NCBI GenBank assembly: GCA_016744375.1 | Contig: JADGEM010000001.1 | Location: forward strand, 85,349 to 149,348 | Direction of reading: 5' to 3' | Source: Gammaproteobacteria bacterium | GTDB taxonomy: Bacteria; Pseudomonadota; Gammaproteobacteria; GRL18 | Length of the DNA stretch: 64,000 nt | In this document: in pieces, positions 49,908 through 59,926 of the stretch | Layout of the letters: each line of letters opens with the position of its first letter | How positions within the stretch are numbered: the first letter of the stretch is position 1 | Notes under the pieces: generated by a model | Database searches by the model: none | Told to the model about the DNA's origin: nothing | Seen by the model: the letters and a program-made list of their open reading frames with translations, nothing else | Program-made: the position numbers and the translations under genes

Positions 49908-52433
49908 ATGACTGATAATTTAACAGTATATCAAATAACAAAAAAGGATCATTCTACGGTTGAAACTTCCAGTAATATGGATCTAGATAATGATAAGACT
50001 GTTATTGCTCAATCTGATCCAGATACAACAATTATACATAAGCCCGGAGAAACCAGTCAAAAAGTAAGCACTGAAGGAATGACAACAGTCAGTGTCCACA
50101 GTATTATTAACAATCGTTTTGTCCTTGAGGAGATTCTTGGCGTCGGTGGCATGGGAAAAGTCTACAAGGCCATTGATCTTAGAAAAAAAGAAGCTCATGA
50201 CAAGAATCCCTATGTTGCCATAAAAGTTTTAAATGATGAATTTCGAAAACATCCTGAATCCTTGATTGCTTTACAGCGTGAAGCAAGAAAATCTCAACAA
50301 CTCTCACACCCTAATATTGTGAATGTTTATGATTTTGACCGAGATGGAGACATAGTCTATATGACCATGGAATTGCTTCAGGGGAGGCCACTTGATGAGA
50401 TGATTAATGAAGAGTATCCCCATGGCTTACCTGAAGAAAAAGCTACACCTATTATTAATGCTATTGCCAATGCGCTTTTGTGTGCTCATCAGCATAGTAT
50501 TATCCACTCTGACTTAAAACCAGGTAATATATTTATCACTGATGATAATAAAGCAAAGATATTTGATTTTGGAATTGCCCGTGCCTGTCAAATATCACAG
50601 GGGAAGTTAGATAATGACAATGAACAAAATAGAACCCTTTTTGATCCCACTGAACTGGGTGCTCTGACACCCACCTATGCCAGCCTTGAAATGTTGGAGG
50701 GAAAAGCCCCAGAACCTCATGATGATATATACTCTATAGCTTGTGTGTTTTATGAGTTATTAACAGGGAAGCATCCTTTTAATCGTTTATCTGCAGATAA
50801 TGCTAAAAAGAATTCACTTAAGATTAATAAAATTGCATCTCTGGACAAGTCTCATTTGAAAACAAAATATACTGCTATAAGTAAGGCACTGGCATTTGAG
50901 GGAAAGAATCGTTTTGATAATGTTGAAGCATTTATCAAAGACTATAATTTTAAAAAGAAAAGTAAACAGCCAGTTTTATTATCTCTTGTTACATCAATGA
51001 TTCTTATTCTGGTTGTTTTTTTTCCTCAGATTAAGGAACAATATTTTTTTTATCAACAAACATCTTTTATTAAAAAATTCAATACTTCAACACTGTTGAA
51101 TATACATCATACTGAAATCCTCAACATTCATCAGCATATTAAGACACTTGATCCACAGACCAGAACTTATGTACTTGAAAATATAAAAAAACAATGGTTG
51201 AAACTGGTGCAGGACAGAATTACTAATCTGGATTTTATCTCCAAAAAGAATAACTATAATGATGTTTTCAAATTATTAAAAATTTCTCAGGTGTTTTATC
51301 TGGATTCTGCTCAGGTCTCGTCTTTGGAGGAATTCTTTGAAAAGAAAAAATACATTGAAATCAATCGTCTCAATGGTCAATTTAATGAGCTATTAGAAAG
51401 CCTTCAGTTTTCTCAGTTATCCAGTAGCAGCCTTGAACAGAAACAAATAATTGATCTTATTAACCGGGTAAAAATTATTGACAGCAACCATCCTCTAGTG
51501 AGAGATCAGCGCTTATTATTAATTTTCCAAGTGAATATAGAACGTCTACTCACTCACTATGAAATTATGGAAGCAAATAAATTGCTTACACAGGCACACA
51601 TTATTTTTCCAAATGATATTTCATTACAGGACCTGGCTGATAAAACTAAATTACTTGAGAAAACTAAATTACCTGAGAGAAAAACTAATTATGAGCAGAG
51701 TCTTTTATCCATTAATCCTGAAGAGCATGCTTCATCACAAAATTTAATGCAATTAAAGCAGAAGTTATCGAAGCTTATAGAAGACCAGGAGATGACAGAT
51801 GAGTGGGACAAAAATGTGGCAATTATATTTACCCAGCTGAATAAGAAATTAGGTCATCGATCATTATGGTTTAATGAGAAGAAACAAACACTGGCTTCCT
51901 TATACTTGAAAAAATCAGTATCAATGCGTGATAAGCAACGGCTGGCTGAAGCCAGACGTTTACTGGAAAAATCAAAGCAATATAGCGGTGAGATCTTTGG
52001 TATCGATGATGAAGAAGCGATATTACTGGCATTAGAAAAAATTATAAAGGTCAAACATCATGCTCGTCAGCGACTGGCAAAAATTAATGGCTTGAAGATC
52101 TCATTGGCTACTCAGCTCAAAGCTCAGGAGATGACATCTGCAATCAGAACCTATGCAAATTTGAAACGAATTCTGGGCCGCAGCGATCCTTATATTTCCA
52201 GGGAAGCAAAACACAATATTGCCCAAGCCTACTACCATCAGGCACGGCAAACATTTGCGTTGAAACACTATAAAAAAACAATCAATATTGTTAAAAATGG
52301 ATTGAAATTTGAAGGACATCATAGTGGTTTAAGAAGCATTAGAAATAAAGTGTTAAAACAACAAAAAATATTAATAAATAGCAAACTCTTAGCGCGGCAA
52401 TCATTAAAAAGAAAAACCACTGAAAAAAAATAA
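49908..52433 (+). CDS. ppkA: T6SS Ser/Thr protein kinase PpkA
   Basis: An 841-residue transmembrane Hanks-type kinase. The kinase domain (about residues 65-345) has the glycine loop G78VGGMGKVY, catalytic-pair Lys106 in VAIKVL, the catalytic loop H200-S-D202-L-K (not HRD, so a non-RD kinase) and DFG at 220-222. One membrane helix is at about 356-375. The remaining ~460 residues are helical and repeat-like; there is no evident von Willebrand A domain, which P. aeruginosa PpkA has. The first 50 residues hold DKTVI (Thr31) and DTTII (Thr41), plausible autophosphorylation sites for FHA binding. It closes the T6SS cluster. Confidence 0.92.
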   Translation: MTDNLTVYQITKKDHSTVETSSNMDLDNDKTVIAQSDPDTTIIHKPGETSQKVSTEGMTTVSVHSIINNRFVLEEILGVGGMGKVYKAIDLRKKEAHDKNPYVAIKVLNDEFRKHPESLIALQREARKSQQLSHPNIVNVYDFDRDGDIVYMTMELLQGRPLDEMINEEYPHGLPEEKATPIINAIANALLCAHQHSIIHSDLKPGNIFITDDNKAKIFDFGIARACQISQGKLDNDNEQNRTLFDPTELGALTPTYASLEMLEGKAPEPHDDIYSIACVFYELLTGKHPFNRLSADNAKKNSLKINKIASLDKSHLKTKYTAISKALAFEGKNRFDNVEAFIKDYNFKKKSKQPVLLSLVTSMILILVVFFPQIKEQYFFYQQTSFIKKFNTSTLLNIHHTEILNIHQHIKTLDPQTRTYVLENIKKQWLKLVQDRITNLDFISKKNNYNDVFKLLKISQVFYLDSAQVSSLEEFFEKKKYIEINRLNGQFNELLESLQFSQLSSSSLEQKQIIDLINRVKIIDSNHPLVRDQRLLLIFQVNIERLLTHYEIMEANKLLTQAHIIFPNDISLQDLADKTKLLEKTKLPERKTNYEQSLLSINPEEHASSQNLMQLKQKLSKLIEDQEMTDEWDKNVAIIFTQLNKKLGHRSLWFNEKKQTLASLYLKKSVSMRDKQRLAEARRLLEKSKQYSGEIFGIDDEEAILLALEKIIKVKHHARQRLAKINGLKISLATQLKAQEMTSAIRTYANLKRILGRSDPYISREAKHNIAQAYYHQARQTFALKHYKKTINIVKNGLKFEGHHSGLRSIRNKVLKQQKILINSKLLARQSLKRKTTEKK
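51642..51677. repeat. In-frame 18-bp tandem duplication in ppkA
   Basis: Two 18-bp units differing at one base (AAAACTAAATTACTTGAG and the same with CCTGAG) encode KTKLLE-KTKLPE in the region after the membrane helix. The period is a multiple of three, so the frame is kept. Confidence 0.85.
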
Positions 52434-52464
52434 AACAACAATAATTAATCTTGTTAAGAATGGT

Positions 52465-53085
52465 TTATTTTCTTTCAGCTAGTTTTGATTCCATAATTCG
52501 CTCAACTGTTTCTACAATGGCCTGAGTTTGTGGATCAATTTCGATATTGATTCGATCGCCTGGATTTCTACTATCAAGATTAGTCCGTTGCAGTGTTTCA
52601 GGGATGAGGTTAACATTAAAAGTGGAATCTTTGACCTCGCCAATGGTAAGACTGATGCCATCTATACCAATATAGCCTTTGCTGAAGATAAAACGTTGAT
52701 ATTTTTGTGGAATTTTAAACCAGATCTGGCAGTTGTTTTCACTATTAACGACTTCAATCACATTGGCTGTAAATAATATATGCCCTGACATTTGGTGGCC
52801 GCCAATTTCATCACCAAAACAGGCAGCGCGCTCAATATTGACACGGCTGCCAACGTTTAAGTCCCCAAGGTTTGTGACCTGAAGTGTTTCCTGCATTAAA
52901 TCGAATGAGACCAGATGGCCTTTTACTTTTGTGACTGTGAGACAGCAGCCGTTGTGAGCGACAGAAGCACCCGTTTCTATGCCTTTGAGTAAAGTATCTT
53001 TAAACTCAATGACGTGGGTTTGGAAATCCTTTTTTTTTATTATCTCAACAACAGGTGCGGTATCTTGTACAATTCCGGTAAACAT
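52465..53085 (-). CDS. ribE: Riboflavin synthase alpha subunit
   Basis: Joins two molecules of 6,7-dimethyl-8-ribityllumazine to make riboflavin. The 206-residue chain has the two tandem lumazine-binding domains: MFTGIVQDTAPVVEI with SVAHNGCCLTV and FDLMQETLQVTNLG in the first half, and GHILFTANV with GIDGISLTIGEV and NLIPETLQRTNL in the second. It converges on ppkA and lies 34 bases after pgm. No FMN riboswitch is expected or seen. The rest of the rib pathway is not in the window. Confidence 0.96.
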   Translation of the reverse strand: MFTGIVQDTAPVVEIIKKKDFQTHVIEFKDTLLKGIETGASVAHNGCCLTVTKVKGHLVSFDLMQETLQVTNLGDLNVGSRVNIERAACFGDEIGGHQMSGHILFTANVIEVVNSENNCQIWFKIPQKYQRFIFSKGYIGIDGISLTIGEVKDSTFNVNLIPETLQRTNLDSRNPGDRINIEIDPQTQAIVETVERIMESKLAERK

Positions 53086-53119
53086 GGTTTTTTGGTGTCC
53101 TCGGGTTATGGCGAAAAGC

Positions 53120-54763
<1,644 letters not shown>

Positions 54764-54881
54764 TTAATCTTATGAATCAGGAAAATGTTTCTTTAAAGCT
54801 CAATAAATCAGTTTGTTAAAGTAATTTATTTAGCTCTAAAGACATTATTTTACCTGATTCAAGTAAAGTATTCGAGGATCA

Positions 54882-54907
54882 CTTGAAACTGGGCAATTAA
54901 GCCCCAC
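54882..54907 (+). promoter_or_regulatory. Sigma-32 (heat-shock) promoter for htpG
   Basis: CTTGAAA (54882-54888), 13-base spacer, CCCCAC (54902-54907) followed by AT. This is nearly the consensus CTTGAAA-N(11-16)-CCCCATNT recognised by RpoH. It lies 87 bases before the htpG start, which fits a heat-shock leader. Confidence 0.85.
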
Positions 54908-54993
54908 ATTTTCTAACATTATTAATTAAACCTAAATAAAGCAGCAACTGATTTATTTAGACTAAATCTAAGTTTATCCTAAGGGGAAAATGA

Positions 54994-56928
54994 ATGAGTG
55001 TTGAAGCACATAAGGAAACACTAGGCTTTCAGACTGAAGTGAACCAACTATTAAAATTAATGATTCACTCTCTTTATAGTAATAAAGAAATTTTTCTGAG
55101 AGAGCTGGTATCCAATGCGTCAGATGCTATTGATAAATTGCGTTTTGAAGCAATCAGCGAAAGTAAATTATATGATAATGATACAGAGCTTAAGATCTCG
55201 CTGTCTTTTGATAAAGATGCCCGCACCATAACAATTTCTGATAATGGCATTGGTATGTCGCGTGATGAAGTAGTAGATAACATCGGCACCATAGCTAAAT
55301 CAGGCACTCGTCAGTTTTTGGATTCACTTACTGGTGATCAGAAAAAAGATGCCAATGCCATTGGTCAGTTTGGAGTGGGTTTTTATTCTTCTTTTATTGT
55401 TGCTGATAAAGTCAGTTTACTTACTCGTCGAGCAGGTACTGCATCTGATCAGGCTGTACTATGGGAATCAGCTGGAGAAGGTGAATTCACCATTGAAACG
55501 GTAGATAAAGATTCACGAGGTACAGATATTATTTTGCACCTTAAAGAAGACGAAGATGAACTCATTGATGGATTACGCCTGAGAACAATTGTTCGTACCT
55601 ATTCAGATCATATTACTGTACCTATTGAGATGATCAAAGAACCTAAGCCTGAGATGCCAACTGAAGATGGTGAAACGGATGATGATAAAGTCATTGAAGA
55701 TGTTATTGAATATGAAGTAGTCAATAGTGCTTCAGCACTCTGGACCCGTGCGAAGAATGATATTTCTGATGAAGAATATACAGAGTTTTATAAGCATGTC
55801 GGTCATGATTTTGAAGAACCTCTGGCTCGTTCACACAATCAGGTTGAAGGAAAGTATGAGTATACTTCCTTATTATTTATTCCTAAGCGTGCCCCTTTTG
55901 ATCTGTGGGAACGTGAGCGTCAACATGGGATTAAACTGTATGTCCGACGTGTTTTTATCATGGATGAAACCCAAAAGCTGATGCCCAATTACTTGCGTTT
56001 TGTGAAAGGTATCATTGATTCAAATGATTTGCCGCTGAATGTTTCTCGTGAAATTCTACAAAACTCAAAAGTGCTTGATAGTATCCGCTCGGGCTCAGTG
56101 AAAAAAATACTGACCCTGCTGCAGAAAATGGCCAATAATGAGAAAGATGACTATCAGACATTCTGGAAAGAGTTTGGTCGTGTTATGAAAGAAGGCCCAG
56201 GAGAGGACTTTGCCAATCGTGATAAGATTGCAAAATTACTGCGTTTTTCCAGTACCACGGATGATAAAGAAGAGCAGGACGTTTCACTTGATGATTACGT
56301 CTCACGCATGAAGGATGGGCAGAAGGATATCTACTATATTACTGCAGATAGTTTTGCTGCAGCTAAGAACAGTCCGCATCTTGAAGTCTTCCGTAAAAAG
56401 AACATTGAGGTTTTACTGCTGACTGATCGTGTTGATGAGTTCCTGATGTCATCATTGCCGACTTATGAAGAGAAAAATATTGTTTCTGTCGCACGTGGTG
56501 AACTTGACCTCGGTGAAATGGAAGATGAAGAAGAGAAAAAGGAGCATGAAAAAACTCAGGAAGAATACAAAGACTTCCTGAAAAAAGTGACTGACTCTCT
56601 GGGCGATGATATCAAAGAAGTTCGAATGACTCATCGTCTTACCGGTTCTCCAGCTTGTCTGGTAACAGGTGAGCATGATATGAGTGCCAATCTTGAGCGT
56701 CTGCTGCAACAAGCAGGTCAGGACGTCATGGGTCACAAGCCCATCTTTGAGTTGAACCCGGAGCACCCATTGGTGAAACGATTAAGTACTGATGTTGACG
56801 GTGAACGTTTTGATGACTGGGTTCGTATTTTATTTGAACAGGCTTTATTAAGTGAAGGTGGTCAATTAGATGATCCTGCGACCTTTGTCAGCCGCTTGAA
56901 TAAAATGCTGCTTGAACTGACCAGCTAA
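54994..56928 (+). CDS. htpG: Molecular chaperone HtpG (Hsp90)
   Basis: A 644-residue dimeric Hsp90 chaperone. The N-terminal ATPase domain has [48 protein letters not shown] and [15 protein letters not shown]. The middle domain holds the catalytic Arg loop [11 protein letters not shown], and the C-terminal domain provides dimerisation. Start ATG 54994 is preceded by AAGGGG at seven bases. A good sigma-32 promoter lies just upstream, so heat induction is predicted. A G-rich inverted repeat follows the stop at about 56,950-56,985. Confidence 0.97.
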   Translation: MSVEAHKETLGFQTEVNQLLKLMIHSLYSNKEIFLRELVSNASDAIDKLRFEAISESKLYDNDTELKISLSFDKDARTITISDNGIGMSRDEVVDNIGTIAKSGTRQFLDSLTGDQKKDANAIGQFGVGFYSSFIVADKVSLLTRRAGTASDQAVLWESAGEGEFTIETVDKDSRGTDIILHLKEDEDELIDGLRLRTIVRTYSDHITVPIEMIKEPKPEMPTEDGETDDDKVIEDVIEYEVVNSASALWTRAKNDISDEEYTEFYKHVGHDFEEPLARSHNQVEGKYEYTSLLFIPKRAPFDLWERERQHGIKLYVRRVFIMDETQKLMPNYLRFVKGIIDSNDLPLNVSREILQNSKVLDSIRSGSVKKILTLLQKMANNEKDDYQTFWKEFGRVMKEGPGEDFANRDKIAKLLRFSSTTDDKEEQDVSLDDYVSRMKDGQKDIYYITADSFAAAKNSPHLEVFRKKNIEVLLLTDRVDEFLMSSLPTYEEKNIVSVARGELDLGEMEDEEEKKEHEKTQEEYKDFLKKVTDSLGDDIKEVRMTHRLTGSPACLVTGEHDMSANLERLLQQAGQDVMGHKPIFELNPEHPLVKRLSTDVDGERFDDWVRILFEQALLSEGGQLDDPATFVSRLNKMLLELTS

Positions 56929-57020
56929 GGTTACAACTCATCCCTTTTATCCTCTCTCATTTTTTTGGGGAGGAGGGGATTTCCTTATCTTAAACCCTGA
57001 AAATTTATATTTATAATAAA

Positions 57021-57425
57021 ATGTCTTCTTCTCATCAAACACACCCTGAAAATATAAGCCCTTATGATGCTTTGGGTGGCGAAGAACGACTTCATGAAAT
57101 GGTTGAGCGCTTCTATGATCACATGGATTCACTATCTGAAACACAGTCAATCAGGGATATGCATGCAAAGTCTTTGAAAGTTTCAAGAGAAAAACTTTTT
57201 CTCTTTTTATCTGGCTGGTTGGGTGGTCCTGATCTCTATATTGAAAAATATGGACATCCAATGTTGCGCAGACGTCATATGCCTTTTTCTATTGGGCACA
57301 AAGAGAGTCAGCAATGGCTATTGTGTATGAAAAAAGCAATGGATGATATGTCAATTGATGGTGATTTACGTACGACACTTGATCGTTCCTTTCATCAAAC
57401 AGCAGTTCATATGCATAATACCTAG
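57021..57425 (+). CDS. Group II truncated haemoglobin
   Basis: A 134-residue 2/2 globin. YDALGGEERLHEMVERFYDHM carries the B10 Tyr position; the E-helix and the WLGGPDLYIEKYGHPMLRRRH segment hold the proximal His and the group II signature, and the G8 Trp is in QQWLLCMKKAM. Group II truncated haemoglobins bind O2 or NO and handle oxidative or nitrosative stress. A short hairpin GCTC-TTCA-GAGC follows the stop. No clear ribosome-binding site precedes the ATG. Confidence 0.92.
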   Translation: MSSSHQTHPENISPYDALGGEERLHEMVERFYDHMDSLSETQSIRDMHAKSLKVSREKLFLFLSGWLGGPDLYIEKYGHPMLRRRHMPFSIGHKESQQWLLCMKKAMDDMSIDGDLRTTLDRSFHQTAVHMHNT

Positions 57426-57501
57426 GCTCTTCAGAGCAATTGATCTATACTAATTGGTACGCGAGCCTGAAAAAATCACTGCATATCAACTGAGTTATTA
57501 A

Positions 57502-58056
57502 ATGCATTTTATTTTGTATCCTTTTATATTCTTTCTGGTGCCTATTTTTTTTATGGGGCAGGGTAATTTTTTTGTAGCATCAAGTCAGGCTGCAGGAGGG
57601 CTTCCTAGCCAACAAGCCCGTTTTGAAGGAATGGGTGCGACCTTTAAAGCAAAAAAGAAAGAAGCAACCGCCTTATCTGCTCAGATGATGTCTGAGAATT
57701 CAAATGAAAAAAATACTTCATCGTCAAACGATTCACCTACTTACTTTAAACTGCATACTTTTGTGGTCAATGTTATTGATCAAAAAAGTAAAGATAAGCT
57801 GACATTTTTAACCCTGGAGATCTATATAAAAATTAGTGATCCGGATGAAAAATGGATAATCGATCATCATATGGCAGCGATTAAAGATGTGATTATTACC
57901 TATATTTCAGGGTTAAACCGTCAAACAATCCAGACTCAAAAACAGAAGAAAACTCTGCAAAAAAAATTAACGATGAGAGTTTATGATCGTTTAAAAAAGC
58001 TGAGTGGAAAAACAGTTATCAGCGATTTATATTTGACCCGAATTCTGGTTCAGTGA
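57502..58056 (+). CDS. Orphan FliL-like protein
   Basis: A 184-residue protein with an N-terminal hydrophobic stretch (residues ~3-20) that may be a signal peptide or membrane anchor, a Lys/Ser/Asn-rich linker, and a C-terminal FliL-like domain: YFKLHTFVVNVIDQKSK, FLTLEIYIKISDPDEKWII, HHMAAIKDVIITYISGL, LTRILVQ. FliL itself is a flagellar stator-associated protein, but no flagellar gene lies nearby, so this belongs to the non-flagellar FliL-like proteins of unknown role. It is convergent with the ABC exporter gene. Confidence 0.75.
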   Translation: MHFILYPFIFFLVPIFFMGQGNFFVASSQAAGGLPSQQARFEGMGATFKAKKKEATALSAQMMSENSNEKNTSSSNDSPTYFKLHTFVVNVIDQKSKDKLTFLTLEIYIKISDPDEKWIIDHHMAAIKDVIITYISGLNRQTIQTQKQKKTLQKKLTMRVYDRLKKLSGKTVISDLYLTRILVQ

Positions 58057-58079
58057 TTGAGTTCAAAATAAAGATAAAT

Positions 58080-59924
58080 TTAGTGCATGCCATACAATCT
58101 GAAGTAGAGTTCGTTACTATTGACGAGCTCCTTATGAGTGCCTTCAGCAATGATTTTTCCCTTATCTATCACGACAATTCTGTCAGCCTGTTTTACAGCC
58201 GTTATGCGGTGAGCAATGATTAATGTTGTCTTATCTTTAAGATAAGTCTGGAGAGAGCTGTGAAGTTTATTTTCTGTTTCACTGTCCAGAGCCGATGTTG
58301 CTTCATCTAAGATAATTAGTTTAGGATCTGTTAGTATCATACGCGCAATCGCCAATCGTTGTCTTTGTCCTCCAGAGAGGCGGATTCCCTGGCGGCCAAC
58401 TATGGTATTGAGCTGTTCAGGCATTTTTTTTACGGTTGTATCCAGTTGAGCAATTTCCAGCGCCTGCCAGAGTTTGTTGTCATTTATGTCATTGCCTAAA
58501 GAGAGATTGGCTCGAATGCTATCATTAAATAAAGCGGGGTGCTGCAACACTGCTGCTGTATTTTCTCTGACGCTATCAAATCCAATTTCAGAAATTGAGA
58601 TATCATCAAAACATATATCCCCGGAATCAATGGGATAAAGTCCTAAAAGAATCTGGATCAGGGTTGATTTACCACCTCCGCTGGAACCGACCAGGGCCAA
58701 CTTTTCTCCTTTATTAATCTTAAGAGAAAGATTGTTCAAAATGTATTCACCTTGCGGTATGGTTTGTTCATCAAGTAAAGAATTTTTATCAGCCGCTGTT
58801 TTATTAGGGTATTTAAAGCAAATATTTTTAAGCTCAATAGTAATGGTTTTTTTATTTATAAAAGGGTCAGTTTTACATGGAATATATTTTTCCTGCTCCA
58901 AATCAAATATTTTATTTAAACGATTAATGGACGCTTTTGCACTGAAATAGGCGTACTGAATATTTAATACCTGTTGAACGGGTCCCATCATATACCAGAG
59001 GTAGCCGAAAACAGCAAACATGAGTCCAATGGATAGGTCTGATGTCAGAACCATGATCATGCTGACAGCACGAAAAATATCAAAACCAAACAAAAAAACC
59101 ACATGGGACAGCTGACCTGCTGCATCAGTTTTCCAGGAGTAGGCAATGGAATATTTCTTGACCTGATCGGCTTGATTGATCAAGCGTTGAATATAATGTG
59201 TTTCACGGTTTGCAGCTCGTATTTGATGAATGGCATCAAGAGTTTCAACCAAAGCCTGCTGAAACAATGCAATGGCATTGTTTTCTTTGAGTTTGAGCTT
59301 TTTAACTTTTTTACCCATTCGAATGGTAATGAAAATTACGATGGGGTTAAAGATCATAAGGATCAGTCCAAGCTGCCAGTCAATCCATAAAAGGACTGCA
59401 GCGGTACCTAAAATGGACAGAACTGCAACAATAAATTTGCTGATGGTGGCACTAATAAATTCGTCAATGACTTCAATATCTGTGACAAAGTGTGAAGCAA
59501 ATCCGCCGCTGCCAATTGTTTCATATTCGCTGATGGCAATTTTTTTGAGATACAACGATAGTTTTTCTCTCATTTGCAGGGTAATAGATTTGGCCAAAAT
59601 GGTAAAAATACGCATCTGCCAGACATTGAGTGCGACAGAACATAAACGCAAAAATACTGAAAATAGCAATGCGGTAATAATATAGAAAATGGCACTTTGC
59701 AAATCTTGCGGCAGTATAACGTTCATCGCTGAAATAGCCATTGCTGGTTTATCCAGGAGCACTTCATCGACCATTAAGGGTAAGATTAGTGGAATGGGCA
59801 CTGACAATAATGCTGCAATTATAGCAATAAAATTGGCATAAATGAGTTTTGACTTGTATTGAAAAGCGGAGGTAATTATACGGCTAAAAGAGAAAGATTC
59901 TTGTGAATTATTCGAAAGGGTCAC
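58080..59924 (-). CDS. ABC exporter, fused permease-ATPase (MsbA type)
   Basis: A 614-residue half-transporter with six membrane helices (residues ~30-330) and a C-terminal ATPase: Walker A GSSGGGKST, Q-loop AAVLQHPALFND, signature LSGGQRQRLAIARM, Walker B LIILDEATSALDSE and H-loop IIAHRIT. Fused exporters of this kind move lipids, peptides or drugs out of the cytoplasm; the substrate cannot be told. It begins two bases after the upstream lytic transglycosylase stop, so the two are almost certainly one operon. Confidence 0.93.
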   Translation of the reverse strand: MTLSNNSQESFSFSRIITSAFQYKSKLIYANFIAIIAALLSVPIPLILPLMVDEVLLDKPAMAISAMNVILPQDLQSAIFYIITALLFSVFLRLCSVALNVWQMRIFTILAKSITLQMREKLSLYLKKIAISEYETIGSGGFASHFVTDIEVIDEFISATISKFIVAVLSILGTAAVLLWIDWQLGLILMIFNPIVIFITIRMGKKVKKLKLKENNAIALFQQALVETLDAIHQIRAANRETHYIQRLINQADQVKKYSIAYSWKTDAAGQLSHVVFLFGFDIFRAVSMIMVLTSDLSIGLMFAVFGYLWYMMGPVQQVLNIQYAYFSAKASINRLNKIFDLEQEKYIPCKTDPFINKKTITIELKNICFKYPNKTAADKNSLLDEQTIPQGEYILNNLSLKINKGEKLALVGSSGGGKSTLIQILLGLYPIDSGDICFDDISISEIGFDSVRENTAAVLQHPALFNDSIRANLSLGNDINDNKLWQALEIAQLDTTVKKMPEQLNTIVGRQGIRLSGGQRQRLAIARMILTDPKLIILDEATSALDSETENKLHSSLQTYLKDKTTLIIAHRITAVKQADRIVVIDKGKIIAEGTHKELVNSNELYFRLYGMH

Positions 59925-59926
59925 AT

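Noticed and set aside
30508..52433. Sigma-54 -24/-12 promoters within the T6SS cluster, expected because of VasH
   Set aside because: I checked the main intergenic gaps for GG-N10-GC with the flanking consensus and found none that fits; targets may be elsewhere.
57429..57440. GCTCTTCAGAGC as a terminator of the haemoglobin gene
   Set aside because: The stem is only four to five pairs and no U tract follows.
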